A stretch of 64,000 nt of DNA from Notospermus geniculatus (GCA_002633025.1 NMRB01000916.1:114661-178660), one strand, 5' to 3'; counted from the first letter of the stretch, positions 21,956 through 35,331 are shown. Notes: generated from the sequence alone by a model not told the origin. Program-made: numbers and translations.

Positions 21956-23186
21956 TGCGTGAGCCGGCGAGCACGAAGTTCGGCAATAGCCTGCTCCCAG
22001 CCTATCCGTGAAGTCGCTCCTCAGTACGACGGTGTATTGTGTATTCTCGGAAAAAATATCATCCATCTTGACGGCGGTCCACTCGATCATTTCGCTTTGA
22101 ACTGCTGTAGCCTTGGGCGATCGCTGTTTTTTTTCGGACCCTTTTATCTGCATCGTCTATTGCGTGGGTGTTGGCAATATTCCAGGAGGTACAATTTGCG
22201 CTAAGAGATGGACGATGTGTTAGTCGTTGATTTGTCAATATTTTGGGGCAAGTCAGAACTGTTTTGATTGCATACTGACTAGGTTTCAACGTTGGGCGAT
22301 TTATTAAATTTTTGTCATCCACACCACCGCATCGCGCCGCGAATGTGAAGGAGCCTTCAAACGGGTGCGCAAAAGCTCTATGTCTCTCCTCACCGCGCGG
22401 CTTCTGCACACGAAGCTTTTCCACGTTGGCGTTCGGGGTCGCTCTGCGTAAACCACTGCTAACATATCAGGCCGTAATTTTTCACTTTCATGGTTTCTCT
22501 GTCGTGTTTCTTACCCACCTCACCTGGACTGATTACACTTCGTCGCATTTTATTACACATGTCGCCTCCCAGTATTTCATTACTGGTGGTGTGTATGACT
22601 ACTGCTTATTAAGTTTGAAAATGCTGAATACATCACCGTCTAATTAGCCCTTTATTAATATCTCGCACTTCTGATGGCATCTATTGTCCGTCCGATATCA
22701 TTATTACGCCGGACATGCAATGTTTCTTCAGCTCCACACAAAACCTGACCGGTGTTATTAATCAAAACATAAATTATTATTTTCCAGTGCGCATTATGGC
22801 TGGACGGTTAGGGGAATAGCTCATAACGTATTGAACAGCGTCTGCTACCGGAGAGGATGGGACAAGAAATAATTAGATTGTAACTTACTAATGAACAAAT
22901 CAACTAATATCGAAAAAACGCGAGCAAGACGTAACGGTAGGAGGGAAATACTATCGGTACATAAAGCGGGTTGTCAGTGTGGCGCAACGGAAAACATCAT
23001 TCAAAGTTTTCTCCGGGATTTCCGGTTTTCTCCTGCCATACATGTTTTAATCATCTCGTTTTAGCTGGTTCTCTTTCGAGGGAGGTTTCTCCTTTTTAGC
23101 GTCCCATAGGTCTGAATTCGCTCGATGTTGTCAATAGGTGCCGTGTTTGGCACCAAGCTCTTGAATCATTATTCAATAGCAGTAAT
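21956..23186. other. no gene recognised
   Basis: Open frames on both strands near 22060-22650 overlap each other and lack convincing splice sites. Nothing else stands out. Confidence 0.4.
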
Positions 23187-23189
23187 TAA

Positions 23190-23393
23190 AGCCCCCGTCA
23201 CGTATCCACTCCGGGGCCCGTACGGCGAGTAAAAACAGACAGATTGGCCCTGATCCCCGGGGAATGAAAACCGTAGAAATGAAATTGAACATGAAAATGA
23301 AAATCGTAATGGAGCCGGACTGTCTCTAAAATCCAAGGCAAGCCGCTGGGTGGGGAAAATCGTACGGAGCCCGGTGGATATGTAACGGGGGCT
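23190..23393. mobile_element. PIF/Harbinger-like MITE (TAA duplication)
   Basis: Inverted ends AGCCCCCGTCACGTATCCAC (left) and its diverged inverse (right), flanked by TAA at 23187-23189 and 23394-23396. A 3-bp TWA duplication is the usual mark of PIF/Harbinger elements. Confidence 0.7.
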
Positions 23394-24047
23394 TAACACA
23401 CACACCGCCCCCTCTCGGTCTGACGGGGCATTGGACATCGTTTATGCCTTGTTGCATCCCTCCTCATATCGCTCTCACTCTTTTCTCTCCTTTTCTATCC
23501 ATCCAAAAGATACCAGGCAACCTTGAACACCTCAGTTCAACATTTCCTCTTTCCTCGTTCAATGATGTAGGGCGCCTCTGAAAACAAATAGCCTCTTTGA
23601 CACCATTAACCCAAAGTATTCCAGCAAGCAACTCATAAACAATCCGACAGATGTTTGTTCATTCCTTCCATCAGAGCCAATCCTTCTAGCGGCGTTACCA
23701 ATAAGACAGGTACTTCCACAAACATTAACCGGGGGATTCCTTAGAATGTTGGCTGAAACAACAGCGTATTTCCTCGGCGTACGATCCCCCATCGGATATT
23801 TGCACCTGTGTAAAACGAACCTGTTGACGGCCTGCTTATTGCTCATCTTGATGCAGAATCACAAACAACATGGCTTCTATTATTGATACGAGAGAACCCC
23901 ATTAGTTCTGTTTTCTGTAGCGTTGCTTTTGAATTTCGGTCAAACAACAAGTGATGAATCTTGAGCAACCTGAGGGTTGAGGGCATCAAATGGTTCCTTA
24001 CGCCAGCTGTGCAGTGACGTAGGGGGCAAGCGCTGAGGGGGCCAGTG

Positions 24048-24370
24048 CAGGGGCGTGTATAGGCCGGGGGGTGCATTGGGTGCACGTGCACCTCCCCACA
24101 GCAGTAAGAGAGTTCCGCTCTGGGCAACCAGAAGAAAATCAACCTTGTAATCGTGCAAATTTTGGCTAAGAATAGCACTGAACACATCTCTGAGCATTCT
24201 AGATTCCAACATTTTCTGGGGGAGGCCCCCCCCCCAGACCGCCCTCCGGAGCACACCCGCCTTTGTCACTCTTCACCACACTGTGAAATTTTGTGCCTAG
24301 GCTACAGGAGGAGTTTCACTTTCACAAAAAAATGTGCACCTCCCCAGTCTCAGACCAGCCTACGCCCTTG
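24048..24370. mobile_element. CAGGGGCG-ended element, copy 1
   Basis: Starts caggggcgtgtataggccgg and ends agcctacgcccttg, with interior gtgcacgtgcac, gcagtaagagagttccgctc and aatcaaccttgtaat. Copies 2 and 3 are at 32511 and 38137. CAGGGGCG ends suggest a hAT-type non-autonomous element; no clear 8-bp duplication was found. Confidence 0.7.
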
Positions 24371-27300
24371 CAGTGATTACTCCAGGATGAATCCTGAGTG
24401 ACGTCGTGAAGAATCTTGACGTATCAAAGCATTCCTGAGAATGTCATAAGTTCTTAGCCTCGTTCCCTTCCTCATCGGTGACGGAGTGAGCATTAAGAAC
24501 CCGTAGGGTGTATCACGGCCAATAAGCTACCGGGTACATGTATTTTGTTTATTGCTAATTTGAAGCTAAAAGCGACCTTACACGGCGAAGAGCCATACTG
24601 CATGCTTTTGAATTGCTTTTCTGTTGTTGATCAGAACCTAATGGTGGTCTGTTCTGTAGGAAACGACTGCCACTTCGTTTATTGGAGCTGTATTGGAAAA
24701 GATTTTCTCTTACAAATTGGCAGATATGAGCGAAAAAAGAGCAACTTTACTAGCCAAAAACCAATGCGGCAAGCTTTCCCATTGCTCTTCTTTTGACAAT
24801 CGGGAACGCAGGTTGAAGTGAGAGGCCAATTGTCTCATCATTTGTAATGGAACAATATAGGAATACTACATGTCGCTGAGAACTGAACGTTCATTCACAC
24901 AAGCGGGAGCGAACAAGGCAGTTGCCCTGGTTACAACCAGCTCTCCAGCCAACGAACTGGAATAAACCCCTGGAACCCGGGTTTGTTGATCACCAAGTCG
25001 TTCACTCTCGTTGCCAAGGGTGCAACTGCTTCAGTCGGCCTTGACACTGTGATCTGGAGAGAGGGTGATTTATGCGCACTGGAGGGGAGCTAGCGAGAGA
25101 GACCGGTACTTGATAACATATTGGACGTTATTCGGGAGCAAGTGCTTTCTCTAAGAATGGCGTGGTTTAGCTTTGACGACCGTAAGTACGACTTCATCTC
25201 GGGTTCACATTTACAACGTTTTATCTCCTACTTGCAAGTCATTTGATGTTTATTTTCACCACTTTGTTTTGCAATTACTTCAATTAGCAACATCGTGTGA
25301 GCTTCCAGGTGGAGGCGAATTCCACTTGTGTAGAAAATCTTGTGCCCATGACTTGAAATTTGGCATTCAAGGCATCTGTTAGGCACACAACGGTGCAGAA
25401 GCCAGAATCTCGTCGGAGGAGGATTCCGTCGCAATCAATACCTCCCCGTACTTCACAGTGCCATCATGCCGTCTGAGGTATGGCACGCTATGTATAGCTT
25501 TATCTTTATCTATTGGTACACAGCCAAGCACATCTATAATTCATATTTTCTTTATTCATATTTATTTATTTTATGTATTGAATTATATGCATATCAAAAA
25601 AACACTGTGGAAGGCACCAGCCATACATGTATACCGTGGATGTCTGTCGCCTGTGAACATAAGCGACTGCCCATCTGTGTGTTGGCATTCGCAGAATCGC
25701 CGAAAAAAGAAACGAACAAATCGATTTCGTACTTTTTCTAAAAATGCAGACAGTACATTGTACGTACTTATGTAGTAAATTATATATTTTTTCCCATACG
25801 TTTTTCTGCATGATCAATGGTATTTATTTCTGTATGTTCTCGAACAAGAGGTTCGTGATGCCGTTGCCTGTGTTGAGAAAGGTTAATGTTCTGGCATGTG
25901 TACAGGCTCGGCTACACGGAGGTATGTTTGTTCTAAAACATTTACGAACATCACAGGACAAATGTTGGCAATAATGTGCCAGTGCAAAAATACCTATGTC
26001 TGGGCGTCGTCTAAAACATCTTGAAACAACCTAGAACATTCTGGCACAATGTTGACAAAATAGAAACATGCAGCTATTTCAGAACATTTGTGCTGATGTG
26101 TTCAGGTAGGCCTATTGGCCAATGAGTGTGCAGTTTCAGGTCATGTGCTGTTCAAAAGGTCAGGAGTCCTGGAACAAGTCAGAACAACCTGCAACATTTG
26201 CTGTGCAATGTTCGGGCTTGTTCCAATACAAAAGTACCTACATGTACGTGTAGACGATATGGTTTCATTGCCTTCACCGATTTATTATCATGTGCTAACA
26301 AGCTGTATAGTATCTAAGTTATCTAACACTCAGGAGAGAACACAGAATGCATAAGATGTCATCTTTGTTTTCACGCCAGATCGTGTCACGCATGGCTTTG
26401 GTGGCTTGGTTAGCGTCATAAACCAGTAGCTGTTAAAATATAAAGAAAGGATGCAACTAGCGTTACGTAATGAATGCCACATCGGGAACTCATTAGAAGG
26501 CCTATTCATTGGTCTTATCTCACCACTCCCTGTAGAGTTGCTTCATCCCTTTTAAAAGCAGCAACGTAAAAGAAAGCTTTCATTAATTCTTGTCAGTGTT
26601 TCCCATCCACAAGGAAAAAGTAACCACCCGTTGTTGGCAAATGCGCACCAATTTATGCCAAAAACACCATTATTCAAAATCTTGCCCATTCCATGCGCCT
26701 AAAACTGCATTTGAACAAGGAGCATAATGGGTGTACCGAAGCCATTTTACTTCCTACGGCTCCTAAACGACCAATATGACTACCAAACCGATTGACGAGA
26801 TTAATCTGATGGTGCTATCGACGGCTGTTTATTATCACATAAACGAGAATTGCTGCAGTTGTGCAGGAAATGTTCGGCGTTAAAGAGCATCTTGTGGATT
26901 CGGTATGAAGACGAGATGCGGCTTGTCATGTTTTATTCCGACAGGCTGCTGTCAGAATGAATCGGTGCAAACATCGGCGCCTGTCACCGCTGAGCTTCCG
27001 GTTCGATCTCGTTCGATCTTCATGTGACAGAGAGAGCAGGGCGACCATCTTTGACCGCGCAGATATATTTTCCCCGGGCACTCCAGTTTCCTCCTACTGT
27101 ACATCTATTCAACCAGTATTATCTGTAGAACCGAACATGCTATATTTGTGAGGCGGTCTAGGAAAACCCGTCGCCGGGATGTCGCATTTGAGGAAAGTGT
27201 AATGGCCTTGGTGAACCCGCACATTTCAATAACTGAAATGTACTACGTAACTGGTGAACACTAGCAGATCAATGCAGAGGCAATCTAACAACCCTTGTTG

Positions 27301-27940
27301 ATCACTCAGCTCCTTCCGACGGGATTTCCTAGACCGCCACACATTTCGTGCTCGGATCTCAACTCAAAATTTCATTTTCATTTTATTCATTTACTGCGCC
27401 GTAATTTCGAATTAAGATTTCGTGTCAGATGTGGTGAAAATATTGATCCAGAGCTTGTAGATTTTCAATCAAAGTAAAGCTTTGCCTCCGTGGTTTTCGT
27501 TTCATAAAGATTTCCTTTCAAAGCTTGGTAATGATGAGATATTCCATTCCGGTGCCACGGGAAGTGCCCCTGGTCATGGGTTTCCGTTACCATCTGCTTC
27601 TCCATCATCATTCTGTCGTCGAACAGGGAAAAACACTTAACTCCGGCAACATCCATCGTTCTTCTAGTGATTGTCATGACTAGTCATTAGTCTATCATAT
27701 TTTCACTGAATGTCGTATCAACCCGGCGTTTTGATTGATTCCTTCAATGTCACGAATTCTCTCGTTGGTAACCGCGTTTACGCCGTTGAGTGAACAGTCA
27801 TGTAGTTTATTCCCAAAAATGATTGATTAAAGCATGGAATTCAGTTTGTAATCGATCAAAAATTATCATCAGAATCGTTTGAACGGCCTGTGCCATCTTC
27901 GATTTCTTGGAAATTCGTACCAAGTGTGAAGGGAAAGAAT
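24371..27940. other. no firm gene; a possible tiny two-exon frame
   Basis: An ATG at 25157 leads to a donor (C|gtaagtac) after 25181; an acceptor (cttccag) before 25309 would continue in frame to TAG at 25382, giving only 32 residues with three Cys. Weak. The rest shows AT-rich sequence and repeated aacatt words near 25930-26220. Confidence 0.25.
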
Positions 27941-27947
27941 GTCCTAG

Positions 27948-28093
27948 GAAAAACTGTCCGGAGAACAAAAGATCCTATTGTTACATTCTAATCTCTGACA
28001 ATTGGTTTCTATACGCATGCCGCTTGTTCCGTCATTCAACAATAGAAGTGGACAATTTTTACAGGGGGTCACTTTCTACTGCTACACCGGCAT
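27948..28093. repeat. dispersed repeat related to 31783-31950
   Basis: Both contain ggagaacaaaagat / gggaacaatagatt, then after about 100 bp acaatagaagtggacaattt / acaatagacgcggacacttt, and tttctactgctacacc / tttactgctacacc. Same element family, diverged. Confidence 0.5.
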
Positions 28094-28439
28094 GGGCACT
28101 TCTGATAGGCAAATTCGTATCGCGACCAATCGCCGGTTTGGTTCGCCTACCCGCACGTACGACGAACAGGATGGCGGGGGGAGGGCGTCGAAACGATGAC
28201 TCGGTTGGTTTCCTTGACGCCAACAGTGTTGGGAGGAAAGTTTTTGTAGCCGGTTTCATGACTCCTGATTCATTGGCAATTCCGTAGACTCGAATTGCTC
28301 TATAAAGATAACATGAGATTTACTAGCTCCCGGTGGTTTTATCTCACGCAATGCTAATAATTGTCTGACTGGTGATAAATGTGTAATCTGACAACAGAGC
28401 AGTAATCCACCGTATTCTGATTGATGAGAGACTGGCAGA

Positions 28440-29370
28440 AGTTCTACACAATCATCCACTTGTTGTGGTTGTTGCTGTTGATAAAGTTGTTGGAGCTGCT
28501 TATCTGTCATTGCCGCGGTATGTGGAAGACCATTCTTCAGCACAGTCTGTTAAAACTACAGGTCTTGCTGTTGCTATAGATGCTGGAACTGCTTTTCTCA
28601 TTGCCGCCGTCACTTGCTTGCTAGAGCCTTTTTCTGCACAGTGTGAATGGTACTCTACAGACCTACTCGTAGTTGTTGCTATTGATAAACTTGCTGGAGC
28701 TGTTTTTGCAACTACCGCAGCCACTTGCTTGAAGAGCCTTTTTCTGCACAATCTGTTTTAAGCTCTGCAAACCTACTCGTGGTTCTTGCTGTTGAGGAAA
28801 ATGTTGCTGGAGCAACTTTTGCCACAGCCGCGGTCACTTGCTCGGACAGCATTCTACTGTACAGTCAATGAGCTGTGCAGGTCTATTCCGTCGTGGTTAT
28901 TGTAGGTTACTTGCTGGAGCTGCTTTTGCAGTTGCTGTTGTCACTTGCTTGCTAGAGCCTTTTTCTGCACAGTTTGAATAGAGCTCTACAGACCTACTCG
29001 TGGTTGTTGCTATTGATAAACTTGCTGGAGCTGTTTTTGCAACTGCCGCAGCCACTTGCTTGAAGAGTCTTTTTCTGCACTATCTGTTTTAAGCTCTGAA
29101 AACCTACTCGTCGTTATTGCTGTTGAGGAAAATGTTGCTGGAGCAACTTTTGATTTAATTTATTTATTCGTGTTTATTCATATTCTGCTGTACAGTCAAT
29201 GAGCTGTGCAGGTCTATCCTTGGTTATAAAAGGCTATTTGCTGGAGCTGCTTTTGCAATTGCTGTTGTCACTTGCTTGGAACAGCATTCTAATGCACGGC
29301 CCGTTAAAGGTGAATCTACTCGTGGTTATTGCTGCTGATACACTTGCTGGAGCTGCTTCGGTCACTGCCC
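28440..29370. repeat. complex tandem repeat (Leu/Ala-codon-like)
   Basis: Words cttgctggagctgcttttgc, cacttgcttg and ctttttctgcac recur about every 110-120 bp. A higher-order copy of 170 bp repeats with an offset of about 331 bp (28651 and 28982). Frames break often, so it is not read as a gene. Confidence 0.75.
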
Positions 29371-29964
29371 TGATGATCAAAATGCTTGGAAGAACCGTCT
29401 TCTACCACAGTTGATTCCATTAGCCATATTTTCATTAACAAATTATTTTGTAGACGATGCAGTGTCTGGAATACGCCAATGCAATTATTAAGATGATTGG
29501 ATAGATAAAAACAAACTTGGCTGATGAAAACTGCCTTCCCTGCCGATTCTTTGGAATTCAAAGCACGACTGTGATCGCTGATTGCGCCGAAGAGAATTTT
29601 TTGTTCTAACCTGGCTTGACACTGGCAGCAGTCTTCATCTCTCAGTCTTCTGTTCACGTTTGACGAAGTTGAACCTTTAGCAGGTCATAACACTGCCAGG
29701 TATTGATACAAGTCACGATTGTGATGAAGTAAATCCAATCTTGAAGATACAGCACTAGGTAAAAGGATCCTGCGGGAGATCTCGACAATATGTCGGATGA
29801 CGGTATAATCAAATTCTTCCCAGATTCGCAGATATCAATAGCCTTGGCAGGGGAGAATCTCTTGACGAAATGCCATCATTAAACGCTACAAAATTCTCTG
29901 ATATAAAGAACCGGTTATTGACTTGGACATGGGCATTCTATCCTGACGTGATTCTGTCCAGTCN

Positions 29965-30222
29965 GCTTCCATTACAGAATTGCCGGGTTTAAAAAGTCCG
30001 GTTCTATTAAGTGCGGGTCTATTTAGTTCGGATAGCATAGCCGATCATACTCCGAGTCTAGATGCGGATAGATTTTGTTGTGGAATGGATCTATTTGTAG
30101 TATTATGCTCGGCTACAGGTGGCTCCACGGTCGCTTGCGACTGTGCATGACCTATCCAAACTAAATAGATCCGCACTTAATAGAACCGGACTTATTAAAC
30201 CCGGCAATTCTGTAATGGAAGC
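29965..30222. mobile_element. 258-bp foldback MITE
   Basis: Perfect to near-perfect 71-bp arms (29965-30035 and 30152-30222) start gcttccattacagaattgcc. An N at 29964 prevents checking the target duplication. Confidence 0.8.
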
Positions 30223-30838
30223 AGAACAAGAGCGGCTTTTTTTGTAGTGGAAGCGCAACTAATATGATTTCAGTGATGTCTGGGGATGCATTCCCCCCAG
30301 GCTTGCTACGCCCATATCATTGTCTTACATGTACAATATACAACAGGTATAATTTCAACTTTGTCGAGCCTAAACTGACAAGAATTTTCAGAGCTTCCCC
30401 TCGTTGGGAACCGAACTGGATTATCTGTTTTCAACGTTCGATAATGGAATCTCCAGCCGTTGATCTCAATCCATTCAGTCGGCTTCCATTCGTTACCATA
30501 CCCTTCGGCATTACACGGGTGTGTTTGTCGTGACCTCTGCTGTTGTTGCCAAGTAAACATATGAACAGTTCCGTGAGGCAGGACCATAATATTATCCAGC
30601 TATAAAAAGGCATTGTCAATAACAGAACGGCGGAAAACGCCGAAAGAGCTCAGGCGTAATTGAAGCGTTGTCTGTAGTTACTGTTCTCGGATGTTCATTT
30701 ATATATAGAGTCTGAGAACATAAGCTAATAATGAGTTACATCGTCTTAGATTCTGTTTCACGTCTTCGATAATGATATTGATAAGTCTTATTTCTTGTAT
30801 CGTGTCTCCTCACTCGGGTGTCTACCCTTGGGGCCGGT

Positions 30839-31427
30839 GCACTCTTAGCAAAAAAGGTTCCAAGAGGGTTCTTTGGCCTGTCGTGGAACCCTCTGCTACT
30901 ATAAGGTTCTACATGTATCTGGAAGCCTAAGAAACTTTAATATGTTAAAACCATGTAGAGAAATGAGGGAGTGCACCTGATTTACCCTGCTCAGTTGATT
31001 TGCCAACCATATCTGTGAGGTTTGAAACAAACAAAATGATTTATGCATTGAACACGAAAAAGAAATCGACTACCAAAATAAAGGAGTGAGGGTTCTCCCA
31101 GTGTGGCAGACAAAGAACCCTAATGGGTTCTTTGCCTGCCACTGTGGGAGAACCCTTACAGAGGGGTTCTTTATAGTACCCTCAAAATTTAATTGCAGAT
31201 TTCTCTACGACGCTCGATGCAAAAGTGTATTTATTTTATTAGACCTCATGAATAAAGATATTACATCAGCTGGCGCACGGTGTATCGGTTGTATTCTCCA
31301 TTCACAGATCTCTTGATGTGGATTTCAGCACCCTGGGATTCTTTGGGGTTCTAGATAGAACCCTATAGAAGAAAGGGTTCTTTGAAAGGCCAAAGAACCC
31401 TCTTGGAACCCTTTTTGCTAAGATGTG
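30839..31427. mobile_element. GGTTCC/GGTTCT-rich MITE, ~590 bp
   Basis: The ends read cttagcaaaaaaggttcc with the inverse at 31410. A second palindrome lies inside at 31088-31170 (gttctcccagtgtggcagac and its inverse). No transposase seen. Confidence 0.75.
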
Positions 31428-31589
31428 CGAGAGAAATGGGAGTCCTAGAAATGCAAGTCCGGGACAAAGTTGCCTGCTTGTTAAAGGTTCTGTTCGAATG
31501 GTCATGGTCTCCATAGCCATACATCCAGTTCCTTGTAGAACAATAAAACCGGACCTAGATTCCTGGGAGGCCCGTCAAACCGGTGTAAC

Positions 31590-31752
31590 ATCTGCCAGTG
31601 TTCTCCATCTGTGAGTGTTTCCCACCTATTGTCTGACGGAATAAGCGGCGACTTGACAATAGAGGACACACAGAGAAACATGTCGATCTAGTCTTCTACC
31701 GTTTACCAAACAATAGGGGTGACACACTCACCCACAGAAACACTGGCAGATC
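31590..31752. repeat. small foldback
   Basis: atctgccagtgtt ... gtgagtgttt is inverted at 31715-31752 (cactcacc ... aacactggcagat). Confidence 0.55.
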
Positions 31753-31782
31753 TGTATGAAAGTAAGATCTGTCCCCTGGAAA

Positions 31783-32510
31783 AATTATCCAGGGAACAAT
31801 AGATTCTGTTGTAACAATAGCATCCATTATTCCCTGAACAGTAAATTATTATCTCAGGTGATTAGTTATTCTATAGCCATGCACTGAATACCATCAAAGA
31901 ACAATAGACGCGGACACTTTTTCCATCGGGACATTCTTTACTGCTACACCAACAATATCGCGGTAACCAAGGCATTTTGGTTCATAAAGGATGCAGTAAT
32001 ATTTAATTTTTCACTTCGGTCGTACTGTCAACTTCATCCCAGCGTTCCTGTGGCAGTGCTGTTAAAGTTGACAAGTGTTAGCAAAAGTCAACACGATTCC
32101 GACAGCCACTGTTTCTCTGAGCTACATCATGGTTTCCTGATTCTTCGCGACTCCATTAGTAACGGTATTCGTGTGGAGTTCCTCATACATGCCCGAGCCG
32201 CATTATCGATTAATCATTGACTGCAACCATCAGTCGATGGCTTAAAAGCAAAATGCCGTTGTCCTTTATTCAAAACGGATGTTGCAGACCAGTTAATGTA
32301 GTTCGATATTGGTTAACCATTAGTCAGATCATTGGTTGGTAGTTAAACGCCATTATGGTTATTCCAACGTGTATCCGGGGAATATGACGACTTTTCCAGG
32401 TACATGTATATGTAGCTGCTTTCCACCATATCTGCGAGATTACACATGTTCCGGCAAATGCATCATCGACCAGAGAGCTCTGTACATGCTGTATTAGCTG
32501 TCACACTGGC
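31783..32510. other. dispersed repeat (to ~31950), then nothing recognised
   Basis: The left part pairs with 27948-28093. The remainder shows no exon or clear repeat. Confidence 0.4.
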
Positions 32511-32843
32511 CAGCGGCGTAGGCTTGGGGGGGGGCGGTGCACTGGGTGCACGTGCACCCCCCGCAGCAGTAAGANNNCCCCCAGCAGTAAGAGAGTTCCG
32601 CTCTGGGCAAGCAGAAAAAAAATCAACCTTGTAATCTTGTAAATTTTCGGCTAAAAATAGCACTGAAATCACAGAGCATAATTCTAGATTCCGAAATTTG
32701 CTGGGGGAGGCGCCCCAGACCCCGCTCTAGAGCAAATCTCTTCAGCATACTGTGAAATTTCATGCATACTACGCTGCACGAGGAGTTCCCCTTACACAAA
32801 AATGTGTACCTACCCAGGCTCAGACCAGCCTACGCCCTTGCTG
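32511..32843. mobile_element. CAGGGGCG-ended element, copy 2
   Basis: Same interior as 24048-24370, interrupted by NNN at 32575. The ends cagcggcgtaggc and cctacgcccttgctg lie inside a short palindromic context (ctggcca on both sides). Confidence 0.7.
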
Positions 32844-33473
32844 GCCAACACGGCTGTCGTCGCTGAACACGTATCATGAGGGAAAGTATTATCGGAAAGA
32901 ACACCGTGAACAGCCCCGTATGGCATCGTTGTACTCTCATCGTAGCCTACACATGGGAAATGCAGCGCTTGACAGACATCGCTGAAGATGTCCACTTGGC
33001 TATAAATGAGCAGACTGAAGTGTTCTTGCTCCGTAAAGCGAGGGAGACGATGTGAGCCGGTTAAAAGATCTCCTTTTCTTGCTTCAATACAAGCTGCTGA
33101 ATTTTCAAAAAATTGCATGAGAATGTTTACCCTGTGCAGCGAGCATACATGTACGTAATGGTACATGTAGATTTGGTACAAGTACGAAATAATATGCACG
33201 CCATTAGTTTGAGAGGAACCCACCACTTTGTTCAGCCGTCCCAGTTGCCAACGACTCCACAAGCGGTCTTCAATACTCTCATCCATTCGTCCATTTTAAA
33301 GTAAGCGAGCTGAACATAGCGGCTGTGTACAGTCGCCATGACTGCAGTCGTGCAAGAGCAATAGCAAATGCACAGTTGATGTACACACTGAGTAAGTATT
33401 TCGATTGGCCGTGCTGCTGTGACAAACAGTACGTGACGTGAAAGCACATCACATCAAAAGCACTACTTCTGTC

Positions 33474-33595
33474 TTATACAAGTACCATCGGGAAGAGAGG
33501 CATCCCATTGGCAAATGCTGCCATCCAGGCACCGCTCAGGTTTCCAATTGACAAGGCGATGACCATGCACGTGCCACTGATCTCGGAATGGACCA
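33474..33595 (-). CDS. possible terminal exon of a multi-pass membrane protein
   Basis: On the minus strand an acceptor (cacttttttccag) opens a 122-nt frame that ends in TAA at 33476-33474. The peptide SEISGTCMVIALSIGNLSG, continuing AWMAAFANGMPLFPMVLV, is one long hydrophobic helix with Gly/Ser spacing. This style is seen in major-facilitator transporters. Upstream exons would lie in the adjoining N gap (33631-34351). The frame could instead end at a donor (ATG|gtactt). The family name is a guess from a single helix; that it is coding at all is moderately likely. Confidence 0.35.
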
Positions 33596-33630
33596 CTGGA
33601 AAAAAGTGCTATCCCATACAGGCCTTTGCC

Positions 33631-34351
33631 NNNNNNNNNNNNNNNNNNNNNNNNNNNNNNNNNNNNNNNNNNNNNNNNNNNNNNNNNNNNNNNNNNNNNN
33701 NNNNNNNNNNNNNNNNNNNNNNNNNNNNNNNNNNNNNNNNNNNNNNNNNNNNNNNNNNNNNNNNNNNNNNNNNNNNNNNNNNNNNNNNNNNNNNNNNNNN
33801 NNNNNNNNNNNNNNNNNNNNNNNNNNNNNNNNNNNNNNNNNNNNNNNNNNNNNNNNNNNNNNNNNNNNNNNNNNNNNNNNNNNNNNNNNNNNNNNNNNNN
33901 NNNNNNNNNNNNNNNNNNNNNNNNNNNNNNNNNNNNNNNNNNNNNNNNNNNNNNNNNNNNNNNNNNNNNNNNNNNNNNNNNNNNNNNNNNNNNNNNNNNN
34001 NNNNNNNNNNNNNNNNNNNNNNNNNNNNNNNNNNNNNNNNNNNNNNNNNNNNNNNNNNNNNNNNNNNNNNNNNNNNNNNNNNNNNNNNNNNNNNNNNNNN
34101 NNNNNNNNNNNNNNNNNNNNNNNNNNNNNNNNNNNNNNNNNNNNNNNNNNNNNNNNNNNNNNNNNNNNNNNNNNNNNNNNNNNNNNNNNNNNNNNNNNNN
34201 NNNNNNNNNNNNNNNNNNNNNNNNNNNNNNNNNNNNNNNNNNNNNNNNNNNNNNNNNNNNNNNNNNNNNNNNNNNNNNNNNNNNNNNNNNNNNNNNNNNN
34301 NNNNNNNNNNNNNNNNNNNNNNNNNNNNNNNNNNNNNNNNNNNNNNNNNNN
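33631..34351. other. assembly gap (721 N)
   Basis: Run of N; all long X-filled frames across it are meaningless. Confidence 1.
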
Positions 34352-35191
34352 TATGACGGCCACGAACCCGTGGTGCCACTTCGTGTTATACGGAGTCGAA
34401 TGCATTGATGAAGAATCAATGTACCTTTCCCTCGTGTTCATGGGGGATGAACTAAGGGATCTAAATGGGTGTACCGAACGTAATGAACTGCCTCCGCTTC
34501 ATAAAATGCGATAAAGATTCATTACCACTAATCTGGGATCCAGCTATTCGTCTTGCAATAGATTTATGAGTTAGCTGCTATTGGGAAATAGTTTGGTCGC
34601 TATTACATTAGGCTTGTGGAAAATTAAGAGGCTTTGGTTTCAAGTTATGAAACATGCGTCTAGACGTACCGGTACCAGCCGCTACGACAAGTCAGCAGAA
34701 CGAATATCAAGAAAGCTGATTGGTCTACATCTCTCTCTAAAGTATTAGGACTGAATTTCTATCAAAGGACGATTGGACAACGTGTGTTTTCACATTATAA
34801 AATTCCCGGCCAGTGATTGGCTGAATTTCTTGCCAGGAGCTGATTGGCTGATTTATCTTCTCGCGTGTCAGGGCTGACTTTCGTGCAAGTAAGTGATTGC
34901 CTAACTTACATTATGTGAGGTCATATTGATCCAACTTGGGTGTGTGTTCGAGTGTGAATTGATTCGAGAGACGGAAATTTGTTCCCGACAGATATGGCCA
35001 TTGATCCCCCAAAGATGTCTCGGATATTCGTGTTTTTTGTCGTATGCTAGCTTTTCCAACTGTAAAGATTCGAACTGCACGGTGGCCATAGGCGGATGTC
35101 TGTTGTTAATACATTAATTTCTTTTTCACGAATTCAAACGCAAGTAAAAAGAATTTAAAGCAAATGACAGAAAATACTCGATGTACTGTAC
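34352..35191. other. no gene recognised
   Basis: Contains repeated gattggctga/gtgattgcc words (34718-34900) and no supported exon. Confidence 0.4.
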
Positions 35192-35331
35192 GGGCCGTCT
35201 GCACCAACGAAGATTATCTTGAACTCACAAATTGAGCCACAACTTTTCCATTGCACATCATGCCCTGGCAAACCTGAACAAGCTGTGGCTCAACCTGAGT
35301 TCAAGATAATCTTCGTTGGTGCATACGGCCC
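35192..35331. mobile_element. GGCC-ended foldback MITE, 140 bp
   Basis: Left end GGGCCGTCTGCACCAACGAA, right end its inverse with one or two changes, flanked by TAC (35189-35191, 35332-35334). The terminus matches the longer element at 44210-44998. Confidence 0.8.

Noticed and set aside
33463-34514. Long frames crossing the N gap
   Set aside because: They consist of X residues from 721 Ns.
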